Of a stretch of DNA of 64,000 bases, positions 22,151 to 33,367 are shown one piece after another (positions within the stretch are counted from its first letter, which is position 1; each line of letters starts with the position of its first letter). The notes under the pieces were generated by a model. It saw only the letters and a program-made list of their open reading frames with translations, was not told the DNA's origin and did not search any database. The stretch covers positions 20,570,777-20,634,776 of the forward strand of contig NC_060896.1 in NCBI RefSeq assembly GCF_014805685.1, in the 5' to 3' direction. A program made the translations under genes and the position numbers. The stretch is from Silurus meridionalis (lineage: Eukaryota > Chordata > Actinopteri > Siluriformes > Siluridae).

Positions 22151-23390
22151 TTATATATTATATATATAATTTATTTATTTGTTTTATTAATATTATTTGC
22201 AGCTATTATAAGATATTGCTTATCGGAATTGTATTAAAAGCTGTGTTAATCTACCAAGCATAACCTTTATAAAGAAGTCCCTCACTGCTCAATGATCTTG
22301 GGTAAGTGCTTAAGCCAGACTTTGCATGTTATTCTTTTAACAACGTGTTTTTTTCAGGGTCAGGTTCTCCAACTTCCTTACACCTCACAAAAAAACATGG
22401 CAATAAATTGACTTGGCTATTGTAGAACCCGGGAAAGGTTTGAAGGAAGACTAGGAAAAGAGGCAGAATGTCAGCATAGCTCCAGGTTCTTCTCTATTTA
22501 ATCCATGGATTTCAGTGAAATAAAAAAGCACAACAAAATTAAAACACATCAACAGATTCAGGGCCGCTATACATTGCATGTGTGCACAATTTTATTCACT
22601 TTCTATCTCTCTGGTTATGGCTGTTCCTGACAGAACATACAGTAGAGACAGATACTAATGAATTGCCATTAATAAGAAAGGTGCTGTCCACATCTGACCA
22701 TGCACCTGTCCCCACAGCTATGCTAAACTGTCCCTGCATCTGTGTGTACTTTATGACCTGTGATGGACAGATGGATTGTTATCCATACCTGAATGAAACA
22801 ATTAATGAAGTTGAATAGATTCATTATTAGCTAAATTTAAAGTGAGGAAAATATAATTATCTAGATATCATTACTGGTTGAATTATTGCCTTAACCCTGT
22901 TTAACTCTGTGATCTAACTGAATGACTCACTATTAACATTTATTTTTTTCTATTTGAAGGATTTCCTTAACCATGTTTCTAGAAACTCAAAATAACTGTA
23001 AAATAATTCTTTAAAACATGGTATTTTTTGTGCGAAAGGACCTAAACCACTCCAAACATCAACCATGTGTGTCAAAACGCTCCAAATCAATCACTAGAGC
23101 AATTTCAACAAACGCATTTTTGATCATTGGTTAACAGTGATGCAATAAACTCCATGTATTTCTGTCAAAACTTAGACATTGCACTGATTGGTTGCAAACA
23201 TATCCATCACTCTGTGTGTCTGTGTGTGTGGTTGTGTGTATATGACTGAGAGAGACCGCTGTATATATCAACAACAGAAAATATAATAAAAATGTTGTTA
23301 TTTTGGTCACGTTGAGCAAACTGTTTACTAATTATGTATACTTTTAGTCAAAACAGTTTATCCATCAAGGCTTCATTAACTTCACAAGAG
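22151..23390. other. no gene recognised; AT-rich spacer
   Basis: TA-rich at the start, then ordinary AT-rich DNA. A 78-aa open frame at 22582-22818 has no known motif and no coding support. Confidence 0.4.
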
Positions 23391-23640
23391 TTTTACAAGT
23401 CCTATAAGATGTGAGGTGGGTCCGGCATAGATCGGGCTTCTTTTTGCGGTTTCGCAATCAGATTGATATTTTGGACATTTAGATGAAATTAAACTCCTGG
23501 AACTTTTTGTCATGTCACTTAAACCGTTCATGAACAATTTTTGCATTGTAACAGGACAGTTTATCTTGCTGATCAAAGCCACTGCCATTAGGAAATTTAA
23601 TTGCCATAAAGGGGTGTAAATTGGTCTGCATTCATTTTAG
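23391..23640 (-). mobile_element. Tc1-like transposon fragment
   Basis: Antisense transposase piece. The blocks GATGTGAGGTGGGTCC, CATAGATCGGGCTTC, CATGAACAATTTTTGCATTG and AAAGCCACTGCCATTAGG follow the order of a fish Tc1 family also represented at 3744 and 38470. Badly diverged, with no termini. Confidence 0.6.
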
Positions 23641-23857
23641 ATAGCAACACAGATGTAAAAGATGTAATAGATGCCATAGTTCTATGCTGCAGATGTTTTT
23701 TAGCGCCATTGTAACTTGAAATGTTCTTTTTCTTTTTTTTATAGTGCTCTTGTAAAGTATTAACAATTATTTTCTTTAGACCACACATCTAACTGATCAA
23801 CTAACGTTGAATAAGTGTATGATAATGATACAAAGACTTTTAATTAGTTGATTTTAC

Positions 23858-23939
<82 letters not shown>
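23858..23939. repeat. (GT)n(GA)n compound microsatellite
   Basis: GT units to about 23912, then GA units to 23938. Confidence 0.97.
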
Positions 23940-24228
23940 TTGGTAGATGTGATATACTGTTCCATTCTTACATTCACAACCCAAAAGATGTAATGGCAGA
24001 TAGTAGAGAGCTCTTCGAGTGATGATTACATGTTTTTAGAAGAGTCCACTTGAGAATGATCAGTAGATGTGAACAAACATACACACACACATGAACACAC
24101 AAACAAATTAACCACCAACCACACACCTGCTACACACCGGTTAGTGCAGAAAAGCAATCTTACTTGAGCATGATAACCACTTGCTCTTATCCTAAATGCC
24201 AGCCACTTACAGGGGTGGTTTTGCAATT

Positions 24229-24232
<4 letters not shown>

Positions 24233-24284
<52 letters not shown>
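24233..24284. repeat. (TA)n microsatellite
   Basis: 26 TA units. Followed by CAGTATATG and, at 24308-24322, two telomere-like CTAACC units that are too few to be meaningful. Confidence 0.97.
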
Positions 24285-24287
<3 letters not shown>

Positions 24288-24538
24288 TATATGCGCCATG
24301 TTACACACTAACCCTAACCCACACAGGTTTTGTTTTTGTGCATCGCTGTCGAAATGGAGAAAACTTATGACAGAAAGAAATTCTAAATGTAAAGACAAGT
24401 GTTGGGCCACCACAAGCCACCAAACTGGAGTATATAATCCAGACAAGTATTTGGTTCTTTGCTGAAGAGATGAACACTATTCTTCTGACAGATATCATCT
24501 TAATCAGTGATGATAGAGATCCTATATAGAAGAAGGAA

Positions 24539-24815
24539 AAGGTAGGCATACATCAGGGCTCTTCTATGTTCTGGCATGAAGGTGGTGGAACAAACTTCCC
24601 CTAGATGTCCAAACAGTCTGAATCTTCAAGCGATGGGTGAAGACCTACCACTTCCTGAAACACAAACTAGCACTTTTCCCATTTTGTGTTGTCTTTGTTT
24701 ATATTGAAGAAAAATGGTATCTTAAGATTGTAATCTAGAGAACCAGTGTGTTGAGTTATTCTTTGATAGAGTCTCAAAGCACTTTTGTAAATGTGAATGT
24801 AAATGACTAAAAAAG
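24539..24815 (+). mobile_element. L2-type LINE 3' fragment (same family as 56.4 kb)
   Basis: Closely parallels 56790-57030: GGCTCTTCTATGTTCTGGCA, GGTGGTGGAACAAACTTCCC, CTAGATGTCC, GAAGACCTACCACTTCCTG, then a 3' UTR with TTGTAATCTAGAGAACCAGT and CACTTTTGTAAATGTGAATG. It encodes only the last RT-downstream residues and stops are frequent. The tail differs from the 57-kb copy, which has GCTCTGGATAAGGG. Confidence 0.75.
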
Positions 24816-24849
24816 TGTTCATACAACACATTTTGGCAGACTTTTTTTT

Positions 24850-25000
24850 TTTTCCGGGAGAGATCTCATTTATGCAACAGAGCAGTTGCGGGTTAAGAGC
24901 CTTGCTCATGGGCTCAGCAGTGGCTGTCCTGGGATTTAAATTGACAACCTTCCAATCAGTAGTCTGACCACTTAACCACTGAACTCCTACTGCTATACTT
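24850..25000 (-). mobile_element. tRNA-derived SINE, antisense
   Basis: Antisense of the common teleost tRNA-SINE. On the minus strand the head reads ...AGTGGTTAAGTGGTCAGAC (A-box-like) and GTCAATTTAAATCCC (degenerate B box), followed by GAGCAAGGCTCTTAACCCGC. A poly(T) run at about 24840-24854 precedes it. Same general family as 21825-21965. No target duplication recognised. Confidence 0.65.
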
Positions 25001-25437
25001 ATGAAACTATTCATTAAGGGACAGAGTCGTGCTGGAAGATTCCTGTCTTTAAGTAGACAAGTAGATTAAACCATGCATGCAAAACGTTTCCCACAGAGCC
25101 ACCCATCTGTAGGTTTTGTACCCACCATAGCAGTTCCTTTACGTATTCATTTGTACTCAATCCACTGTTCCAATTCAACAATTCAGGGTTTTGGCCTGCT
25201 TTCTTAAACACATGCTCCAAATCTGCAAATGCATCATTTGCATTTGACATTACCAGAGAACACATTAAGTCTCTCGCAGAGAAGAAGTGGTAATAAAGAA
25301 CACAAGACAAGTAAAGTGTATTATAGACAAAGTAGGTTAACACACAAGTAAAAAAAATAGGTAACAATCAATCAACCAATCAACGAAAAAAGAAAATGAA
25401 GAAAACAATAATCTTTTTTTTTTATAGTTTTCTCTTT
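25001..25437. other. no gene recognised
   Basis: A 117-aa minus-strand frame (25014-25367) has no recognisable family, no splice context and runs through AT-rich DNA. I do not call it a gene. Confidence 0.35.
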
Positions 25438-25450
25438 CTCTCTCTCTCTA

Positions 25451-25488
<38 letters not shown>
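25438..25488. repeat. (TC)n microsatellite
   Basis: TC units with TATC and TTTC interruptions near the left end. Confidence 0.95.
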
Positions 25489-25492
<4 letters not shown>

Positions 25493-25679
25493 CATCAAAC
25501 ATTACAACATAGTGACAAGTAACACAATGTCAAACTTAAGAACAAAAAGAGTATGAATAATATTCCTGATAAATTTCAATGCTCAAATGTAGACATCTTG
25601 TATATGAGCATCATAAAAGTGAAATTAACTGAACCATCCATAATGAATGCTTCATAACTCCATGCTGTCATTATTAATA

Positions 25680-25790
25680 GGCTTAACATTTTATTAGGCT
25701 GCAAGGGAAAAATAAAAAGGCCACGAGTACCAAGGGAGCAGCGGTCTAATTATCATTTATCTTGAAGCAACAAAACTTGAAAGTGCACTA
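25680..25790. promoter_or_regulatory. candidate conserved non-coding element
   Basis: High-complexity non-repetitive segment containing GGTCTAATTATCATTTATC, with homeodomain-type TAATTA and GATA-type TTATC cores close together, in a window otherwise built of repeats. No coding frame. Only sequence character supports this. Confidence 0.22.
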
Positions 25791-25946
25791 AGGCCTTGAG
25801 CTGTACCATCAAGTCAAGTCTAGTACAAAAATGTTCTAAAATCTTCAAATGCTTCATCATTACTCATCAGCCCCTGTACTTCATGAAGTCATGAACCCTT
25901 GAATTGCTTTTACCTCTAATGAGCAATAAATACATATATGTGCATA

Positions 25947-26240
25947 TACAGTATGGTTACATGTTTGTGGTCACCTGGCCATCATACCCATATGTGGCCT
26001 ACTTCAAAATATTGCCTCAAAGTTGGAAACACAAAGTAGATTGGATGTATCACCCACATTTAACTAAGCAGCCCAGCCTACAGCCCAAGAGTGAACATGG
26101 TACAAGTAAGGACCATGGAGACATTGTCTGCCCAGGATGGTGTGGAAGAACTACAGTGACCTGCACAGAACCCTGACCTCCAACATTGAGCACAGAATGT
26201 TCCTACCTGACATCCATCAATCTAAAACCCTGTTAGTGAG
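25947..26240 (+). mobile_element. Tc1-derived MITE fragment (CACTATATGGACAAAAG family)
   Basis: Starts with a diverged terminus near a TA, then GGTCACCTGGCCATCATACC. It later holds GGTGTGGAAGAACTACAGTG and CCTGCACAGAACCCTGACC, the remains of the transposase block around EWPAQSPDLNP. The right end is missing. Related copies: 30487-30867, 37124-37396 and 41812-42255. Confidence 0.7.
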
Positions 26241-26611
26241 GTATTAGTGCAGCAAGAAAATGGATCAGCCTATAGATTATAGATATTTGTTTTTTATTTG
26301 CACTAATTTAAGTTGGTGGTGAAATGTAAGGTCTTCAGTCTTCTTGTAAAGACAGCCAGTGACTTAGCAGTTGATGCATATCTCCCTTGTACCTTTAGAC
26401 AATTAAACGCATGCATACTGATTGAGTTGCTGAATCAATGGCAGGTGTTACCCTGCATAAAACAAGGTATGTGCAGTTTGTTGCTTGTGGGAATGTAGAA
26501 CTTGTGGAAGTTTGGGTATGAGATTGTAGTAATTAAAATGAACAATGTCCTGTATGATGTCTATTCAGTATAATGTAGGCATGTTTGAAATGAGTAAAAT
26601 GCCCCTAAGGT

Positions 26612-27268
26612 CAGAGATAGCAAAAGTACACACGTCCTTAAATCAAGTAGAAGTACAGATACTCATGTTTGGGCTCTGACATGCACTTAAGAGAAAAGTA
26701 GTCATTACTACTACCTGTTTTAGTGTCATGCTGGTAACTGGACCTCACATCATATTAATATATTGTTTATCTAAAGAATATATCCATGCTAAACAACAAC
26801 CATATACATGCACTGTAGAACACAATCAGAGAAAATATGTCTCTGCTCTCACTCATGTTTTCATCGCTGACTTCCTCTGTCTCATCCACATTAGCCAGAC
26901 TTCTTTTTGCCTTCTGCCTTGCTTTTTGTAGAGTAGCTTACGTCTGTGGTGCTTGATAGCCAGCAAATGATTCACCAATGGTAGGTTGAAAAAGCCGCAC
27001 AAGGAAAAGAAATAGGTTGATGGGCTTAAAGGGGCGCATAATAATCCGAATAAATATTGATTGTGTCACCGTATAATAAATTACCACTAAAGTAATTAAC
27101 CTGTTTTGAAAATGTAAGAAGTAGAAAGTACAGATATTTGTGTAAAAAAATTGAATGAGTGAAAGTAAAAAGTTGTATAAAATAAATAGTGAAGTAAAGT
27201 ACTGATACCAGAAATATCTACTTAAGTACAGTAACAAAGTATTTGTACTTCATTACTTTCCACCTCTG
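26612..27268. mobile_element. hAT-like non-autonomous transposon with 8-bp target duplication
   Basis: 657 bp with imperfect inverted ends starting CAGAGATAG (left) and CAGAGGTGG (right, minus strand), both followed by AAGTA-rich subterminal sequence. The flanks are CCTAAGGT (26604-26611) and CCTAAGTT (27269-27276), an 8-bp duplication with one change, as expected of hAT elements. No transposase is present. The interior block TTTAGTGTCATGCTGGTAAC (about 26720) recurs inverted at 52360-52430. The frame at 26728-26931 is not recognisable. Confidence 0.82.
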
Positions 27269-27376
27269 CCTAAGTTCATTTGTGAGTGCCAGTTCCAACA
27301 AATACTTCCTCATTGAATGGATAAACTGAGTTTAGACAGTCTATTTACAAAGAATATTGAACATACTCGCTGGAAC

Positions 27377-27812
27377 TGTCAGAGACTCTCATGTGGGTAC
27401 TAGGTGAGTGGAAACTGTGAGGGGGGGACCCAAATGCAGGATGCGACAGGGTTAAGGATAAAACAGGCTTAAATACAAAACAAACTGAACAACAGGGCAA
27501 GGCAAAAACAAAGTCCAAAACAGTCCAAAAAATAAAAAATAAATAAATAAAGAGCAATACAGGGCAGAGCAGAATCACAAACCAAAAACTAGTCCAAAGT
27601 CAAAAACAGAGCAGAACAGGATCAGGAACAGGAACAGGATCAGGAACAGGAACAGGATCAGGATCAGGAACAGGAACAGGTATCCAGGCAAGGTGGCAAG
27701 AAATAATTCCCAGGGATTTTTGGAAGCCAGTGAGATAATCTAGCCCTGAGCTAAAGTCTTTGGAGTCCTTTAATACCGGGAGACGTGGGAAAAATGACGG
27801 AAGATCCTGACA
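27377..27812. mobile_element. LTR-like element (TG...CA, 5-bp target duplication)
   Basis: 436 bp beginning TGTCAGAG and ending CCTGACA, so the ends form the short inverted repeat TGTCA/TGACA, flanked by perfect GGAAC duplications (27372-27376 and 27813-27817). TG...CA ends with 5-bp duplications are typical of LTRs, so a solo LTR or an LTR-bounded non-autonomous element is likely. The interior has A-rich strings around AAAAACAAAGTCCAAAAC and a minisatellite. No protein is encoded. I cannot name the parent retroelement. Confidence 0.72.
27609..27680. repeat. CAGGATCAGGAACAGGAA minisatellite
   Basis: Tandem array of 6-bp variants (CAGGAT, CAGGAA) in an 18-24-bp higher-order pattern, inside the LTR-like element. 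On the minus strand it yields a Pro-Val-Asp repeat, which I do not regard as coding. Confidence 0.9.
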
Positions 27813-27817
27813 GGAAC

Positions 27818-28859
27818 TCACTGAGCCGAATTTCAGACAACACTTTCTTGTTTGCGTCAAACATATCTGAGCAACCTTAAACAAAAACACAGAAATGTAA
27901 AATATTAAAATATTTTCATTAAATAAATAAAAATACATTGTGGACCATTACAGTTAGTTCAATACATTTATTTTAAGTTTATGTATTGTTCTAGATCAAG
28001 ATATACATAGTGTTAGTACACTGAACATCGTTTAACATTTCAGTGAATTTCATACAAAGCAAACAGCACTACAAATCATTATTATACTGTACCTGATTAT
28101 AATTAAAATTAGTAATAATTATAAGTAATTATACTATAAATAATATACTATAATATATACTATATATAATAGCAATTATGCAAAATATAAAAGTAATTAT
28201 ACTGCAACCATTTAAGGCAGGGGATTAGTGCACAAAAATCAGTGTTTTGTCAGTGGCATATATAAGTAATTGGATAATTCAAAGAAGAAACAGGAAATAC
28301 AAGCAAATGTATGAGCTAGGAAGTACATAGATATTTGGTAGGAATAATTTGGGAGAAAGTTAAACATGGTGAGGTTTCATAAGCAGTTAGATTAAAACCA
28401 TAACAAAACACATACCAGTGTACACAATGTATCACATGGTGGAGAATCCGAAATGAAAAATAATTGTGTTAAAATAAATTGTGTTAGTGGAGTACACATT
28501 TCTGGATGGTATATGGCATTACAGCATCAATGTGTCTGAAAAATCTAAGGTTAAAAAAATGTTACAAATAAACACTCATCATTTTTCATTGTATTGCATT
28601 CTAATACTGTCAACTGAGTAAAATTACATATTGATGATTACATTTACTTAAAAAAAAAAAGATAAGCCCTGTGACTTGCACATCTTTGTGATGTTTGTGT
28701 ATGTCATTCATACTGAAAGCTTTATATTACCTTGTGTATTTAGATGATCAAAGGCTATATGTTATTTTTTTGGAGAAAATAGTTCTTTTGAAAGTCTGCA
28801 GGTTCATACTTAAGGTAAAGTAACATAATAACCATAGTTAGGGAGAAAGCTTCCTGTCT

Positions 28860-28862
<3 letters not shown>
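27818..28862. other. no gene recognised; AT-rich spacer
   Basis: Very AT-rich, with irregular TATA/TAAT runs at 28120-28200. No similarity recognised. Confidence 0.45.

Positions 28863-28934
<72 letters not shown>
28863..28934. repeat. (TA)n microsatellite
   Basis: 36 TA units. Confidence 0.98.
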
Positions 28935-28937
<3 letters not shown>

Positions 28938-29169
28938 ACAGAATTTTGACATTTCATTTCTTTCTGGATGTTTCTTCATCTCTTTTGGTCTTTTTCTACT
29001 CTGATCCGATTAAAGCTATTAGCACAGCTGTTGTCAATTTCACGATCAGTGGCTTTGTTGACTTATAGAGTATATAAATATATATCAAGTACACAGAGTA
29101 GCTAGATTTAAAGTGCTACCAAACAAACTGTTAAGTAGTGTACAATCAGTTTTTAGCTTTTTTGTTAAA

Positions 29170-29443
29170 CAGTAAAACCCCATTTTTCACGATGGTTACA
29201 TTCCAAAACCTCCCACGATAAACGTTAGTCCATGATAAACGGACGCTACGCCAAAAAATGCTATTTCATGCATACAGTACTGTACTGTATTAACATTTTA
29301 CTTCGTTGTATAATTTTCAATTATTTTTTTATTAATAAATTTCATTATTTCAACATTAAACTAAAATTAGTTATGTGGCAAATGCAATTTCGCGATAAAC
29401 TTGGGGCGCAAGATTTAAACCTCAGTAAAGTGGGGGATTACTG
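29170..29443. mobile_element. pogo/Tigger-like MITE (CAGTAATCCC type)
   Basis: The ends CAGTAAAACCCC (left) and CAGTAATCCCCC (right, minus strand) are inverted, and the body has CACGATAAACG, GATAAACGGACG and CGCGATAAACTTGG motifs typical of short fish MITEs of this type. It contains ACAGTACTGTACTGT (about 29275). No clear TA duplication remains and no transposase is encoded. The flanking spacer 28935-29169 shows nothing. Confidence 0.6.
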
Positions 29444-29689
29444 CATTTCATTTCGTCACATGTTAATTGCACAAACTGTTTAATGTTATGGTGACCCAGA
29501 AGCATACTATTGTAGGTAGGATGATACTTGTGTCTGTTCAACTTGATTCCTAACACCTAGAATACTTTCACTGGTCCAAAGAGTGTGTTTGATTAAAAGA
29601 TGTGAATAGTGTATGGATCTGCCAAGAACTTAACCTGGACATTTAGCTAAAAATTAATACATGAATTATTCATTTTTTTTATATAAGAA

Positions 29690-29935
29690 ACAGCTGAAAG
29701 TGGTGCTTAAGTAAGTGAGTAAGGGTAAAAGAACATGTGTGAGTAAGAGTTTGATGGAGAAAGTGAGGAAATATGTGATTGACTGTTCAGGTAAGTGGTT
29801 GAGTGAGGGAGTCAGTGAACATATGAGTGAGTGAAATAGTGAGGGACAGACTAAGTGAAGGAGTAGCAGAGGAAGTAGGGGAAAGATGGAATGAGAAACT
29901 AACAGGGGGTGATAGGGAATGAACGAGTGGACAAC
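29690..29935. repeat. degenerate GTGA-rich, purine-biased tract
   Basis: Irregular repeats of GTGAGTGA/GTAAGTGA for about 245 bp with very few pyrimidines other than T on the plus strand, like an old minisatellite. The 103-aa minus-strand frame is created by the composition bias. Confidence 0.6.
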
Positions 29936-30037
29936 TAAATTATTTATTGAGCATGCAAGTGAGTAGGCTTGCGACATTTGGAATATGCCTGCTGATCTGG
30001 AGAAAGATGTTAAATGTAGCTATGATTGAAAAGTTAA

Positions 30038-30040
<3 letters not shown>

Positions 30041-30132
<92 letters not shown>
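30041..30132. repeat. (CT)n(AT)n compound microsatellite
   Basis: CT units 30041-30086 directly followed by AT units to 30132. Confidence 0.98.
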
Positions 30133-30135
<3 letters not shown>

Positions 30136-30486
30136 TTTTAACCTTCTTTTCACCTTTTAATGTTCCTTTATTTTGAGATATGTGTTATAAAACTGTAGTT
30201 GTTTTATGGCAGGATTATGGCCCAGGACAAAAATTAACATCAGCCAGTGCTCCATATCATGATTTGGTAACATCTCTTTGATCACTGAATCATCTTGTAA
30301 TTAGCACTTCTATATTAGTCTTAGCTTTCACAGAACTCACATTTTTCTTCTACAGATTTTTGCCGTCTTTGAGTACTTACTAAGATTATTGATTATGTTT
30401 TATTGTACTGTATTATTGTATTGTATTATATTTTTTATTGTTTTTTACTGTATGTTTGTATTAACTTTGTACTTTAAATAAAAGTA

Positions 30487-30867
30487 CACTATATAGACAA
30501 AAGTATTGGGACACCTGTCTTTCCCAGCCATATGTGGTTCTTTCTCAAACTGTTACCGCAAAGCTAAAAGCACACAATTGTGTTTCGTGTCTTTGGATCC
30601 AGTAGCCTGAAATTTTCCCTTTATAACCTGTTCCAGCAGGAAAATGCCCATGTGCACAAAGCAAACTACATGAAGATATGCTTTGCATGGGTTGGATGGG
30701 AAGATCTGCTATAGAGCTCTGACCTCAACCTTATTAGAATGCTGACTGCTCCCCAGGCCTCCTCAGCTACATCTGTAACTGATTTTACTAACACCCTTAT
30801 GTCTGAATGAGCATAAATGTCTACAAGCACACTCCAAAATTTAGAGCAAACTTTTGGCAATATAGTG
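30487..30867 (+). mobile_element. Tc1-derived MITE, complete (CACTATATGGACAAAAG family)
   Basis: 381 bp with ends CACTATATAGACAAAAG (left) and CACTATATTGCCAAAAG (right, minus strand) flanked by TA on both sides (30485-30486, 30868-30869). The interior is a shortened Tc1-like transposase relic: blocks AACCTGTTCCAGCAGGAAAA, CATGTGCACAAAGC and AGAGCTCTGACCTCAACC. It cannot encode a working enzyme. Confidence 0.85.
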
Positions 30868-31007
30868 TAATTGCTCATTGTGTGACACTAGATGCAATTC
30901 CTAACACCGTTAAATATGTATATGTAAATATTATTGACCTTTCCTTCATTTTGAATAATATAAAAAAAAATAAATAAAAAAAATGTATGTATGCATATAT
31001 ATATATA

Positions 31008-31699
31008 TGGAACCCGGTTATGTCGATGTCCTAGGAGGTCGCCAAAAAGCATCGAGATAACCGATGATCGAGATAAACGAAAACCAGTATGGCGGCAATA
31101 AATTAACGTGCTTGAAATTTCTTTATGTACATGATGTGCGTTAATAAATGAGAATGTGCATGCACAACAGCACAACAACGTTGCTGCGATTTGTTTGATG
31201 AAGGCATGCTATAAAAATGTACATACATGTTTGTTAACTTTCAGGAATCCACCTTCCACGCCCCCTTCGGCGTGGCAGGTGCTTTCTCGGCCGCTTTCTC
31301 TGAAGCTCCCGGCTTCAATTGCGCACACATGGTGCTCGTTTATCACTCATCAACAGCTCCTATTTAAACTTCCACACTCTCACTGTCCGTTATTGGTGGT
31401 ATATGTTGGTTCACGGCGGTCGTTGTTATCGCTCATGCGTATTCCGGTACGTGTCTTCCCACCGGCACTCTGTCAACGGCTGCGCTTTTCTTCCCAAAGC
31501 GCATCGCTGATTTCCCCGATGTTATTAATTTTTAACTGTCGTTGTTAATTCTATGCTTTTGCTGCTCATCCCACGTTCCGCGCTGCGCTCCTACCGAGCG
31601 CCGCTTTCGCCTCCCGTTCATCGCATAACATTTAACAACAAAAGGCATATGTGCACTAACTAACAGCAGAGATTCACCAGTATACAATACAACACCTGT
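31008..31699 (-). mobile_element. pogo/Tigger-like non-autonomous element, truncated (copy 3)
   Basis: Corresponds to the reverse complement of about 6765-6055 of the complete copy; the outermost CAGT is lost against a TATATA run at 30993-31008. The homology ends abruptly at about 31699, after ACACCTGTAG, so about 250 bp of the far end is missing. It carries only one of the 12-bp units in the hairpin. A 130-aa frame (31156-31548) is open but has no known domain and is not shared as a frame with copy 2. Confidence 0.85.
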
Positions 31700-31731
31700 A
31701 GGAATCTAACAGAGCACAACAATTCAACAAT

Positions 31732-31762
31732 GGTAATGATGATGATGATGATAATAATGATG
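31732..31762. repeat. short (GAT)n tract
   Basis: About nine GAT/AAT units next to the truncated pogo-like copy. Confidence 0.8.
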
Positions 31763-31989
31763 TGTGAACTAAATTTAGCCGCTCTTCATTCAGCAAAAAA
31801 CCCATTATTAAATTCTAGTTCCTGCTGACTTGAGAGTACAGTATGGTCTTGATAGCTCCTTATATAAAACTGTGCACTATAGCAAGTAAATGGTCACTGC
31901 TACCTTTAATTTGGACCCATGGAAGATATCTAAAAATAATAATATATTCATAAAATATAGTCATGAATTTAGTTTCTAACTCTTTATCC

Positions 31990-32140
31990 CTATAAATCTA
32001 TTCCTGATGAGCAAAACAGTGGTCTAAGATGATGTGAGGAAGAAACCTTGAGAGGAACGAGATTCACCAGATCAAGACTCCTGGATGGGACAAATATTCA
32101 TTCATTGTACTTCCATCAGTGGTCAGAATTTATCAGTGAG
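31990..32140 (-). mobile_element. L2-type LINE 3' UTR fragment
   Basis: The blocks GTGAGGAAGAAACCTTGAGA and GGAACGAGATTCACCAG parallel the reverse complement of the 3' UTR at 35195-35260 of the LINE below. Very short and diverged, with no coding content. The remainder of 31763-31989 and 32141-33367 shows only AT-rich unassigned sequence. Confidence 0.5.
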
Positions 32141-33367
32141 ACCTGAAACCAAAAGTGTTTGTGACTATTGTAGTTCTAAGCCATTATAGAAGTACTGTTT
32201 GTTCTTAATACTTAATAGTTTCCAAGTGGAACAATCCACAACAATCTCAAAAGTGTTTACCAAATTAAAATGTGTTTAGAGCCTTGCCATGCATCAGTAC
32301 AAAAAGCAAAATGTTCTCCAGGTAGGAGGGATGGCATTACACTACCTGTCAATCAAATGCTTCAACCATAGCATAGAGCATAGAGAAGAGTACTGATAGT
32401 GCCGATAGTACTTTGCTCCAAGTGTGTTAGTCTATGTGTGTTGGCTCTGTCCTCCCCCTTAATGGGTGGGAAAACAGAAGAACAAACTTTTTTATTAGCT
32501 GATTAAAAATTACTCCTATGTTTATTTTATTTGGGATTAACAGTGTTTGCCACTTTCTAATTGACACAAACCCGTAATTTTACTGTTACCCTTATTTATA
32601 TTAACCTTCAGCTGTCTGGTGTATGCAAACATGTGTCTATTTTAGCCTCAGATTCCTGTTTTTGGCTGGCAGGAGAAAAACTCAATATGATCATTTGTTT
32701 TAGAACATTAAGGAGAAACCTTTTGTGGCGTTCTGGATTGTATTTTTCCTCACCATGGATGTAAAGCTGGGTTATTCCATGATTCCAAATTTTCTCATCA
32801 GCCCATGAATAAAAGCTATCTAACACAGTTGACTTTCTCAGCCCATCACAAAGAGTTCTCTTTCATTAAGCTGTAGAATAAACTGTGTAATTCACTTTTT
32901 CTTACAAACTTTGCAGGTACACTTTTCAATGTTTTTTTTTACATTTGCTTTGCTGTTGTCTATATAAAGAATGTTTAGCAATTCAATAGGAATCTGAGTA
33001 AAAATTACTTTCAGAAACAGCAATGATGTTACACAAGATGTAACATCATTGATGCATTGTTTTTTGTTGTTTTTTTTTAATGAAAGCTATGGAAATTTTA
33101 CTTAAATAAATGATTTTACTAGAGATGTATGTCACAGACAAACTTTTTTGAAAAAAGAAAAAAAATATCTTACATATTTGTTTGTTTTTGTAGGATTTTT
33201 TACACAACAATTAATTGGTGTCATTACTGTCCCTGTGGTGAAATAAAGTATAGCAAAATACCCTAAAAAAAATAATGATTAAAATACTCATGATGCCACA
33301 ATCAAACATCTGATCATGAATTGATCTTGATTTTGGTCTCATCATAGCACAGAGACAGCGATGGTTA
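32141..33367. other. no gene recognised; AT-rich spacer with one small palindrome
   Basis: Short open frames on both strands near 32.56-32.83 kb have no recognisable product. A perfect 12-bp hairpin (AATGATGTTACA, loop of 5, then its complement) lies at 33022-33050. Confidence 0.4.
33022..33050. repeat. perfect 12-bp palindrome, 5-bp loop
   Basis: AATGATGTTACA at 33022-33033 and TGTAACATCATT at 33039-33050. Its role is unknown; it may be chance or a small insertion footprint. Confidence 0.8.

Noticed and set aside
24308..24322. Interstitial telomere repeat
   Set aside because: Only two CTAACC units; consistent with chance.
25014..25367. 117-aa minus-strand frame as a hypothetical gene
   Set aside because: No motif, no splice or promoter context, and such lengths are expected by chance in a 64-kb AT-rich window.
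29666..29977. 103-aa leucine/serine-rich minus-strand frame
   Set aside because: Generated by the GTGA-rich purine-biased tract; no recognisable domain.
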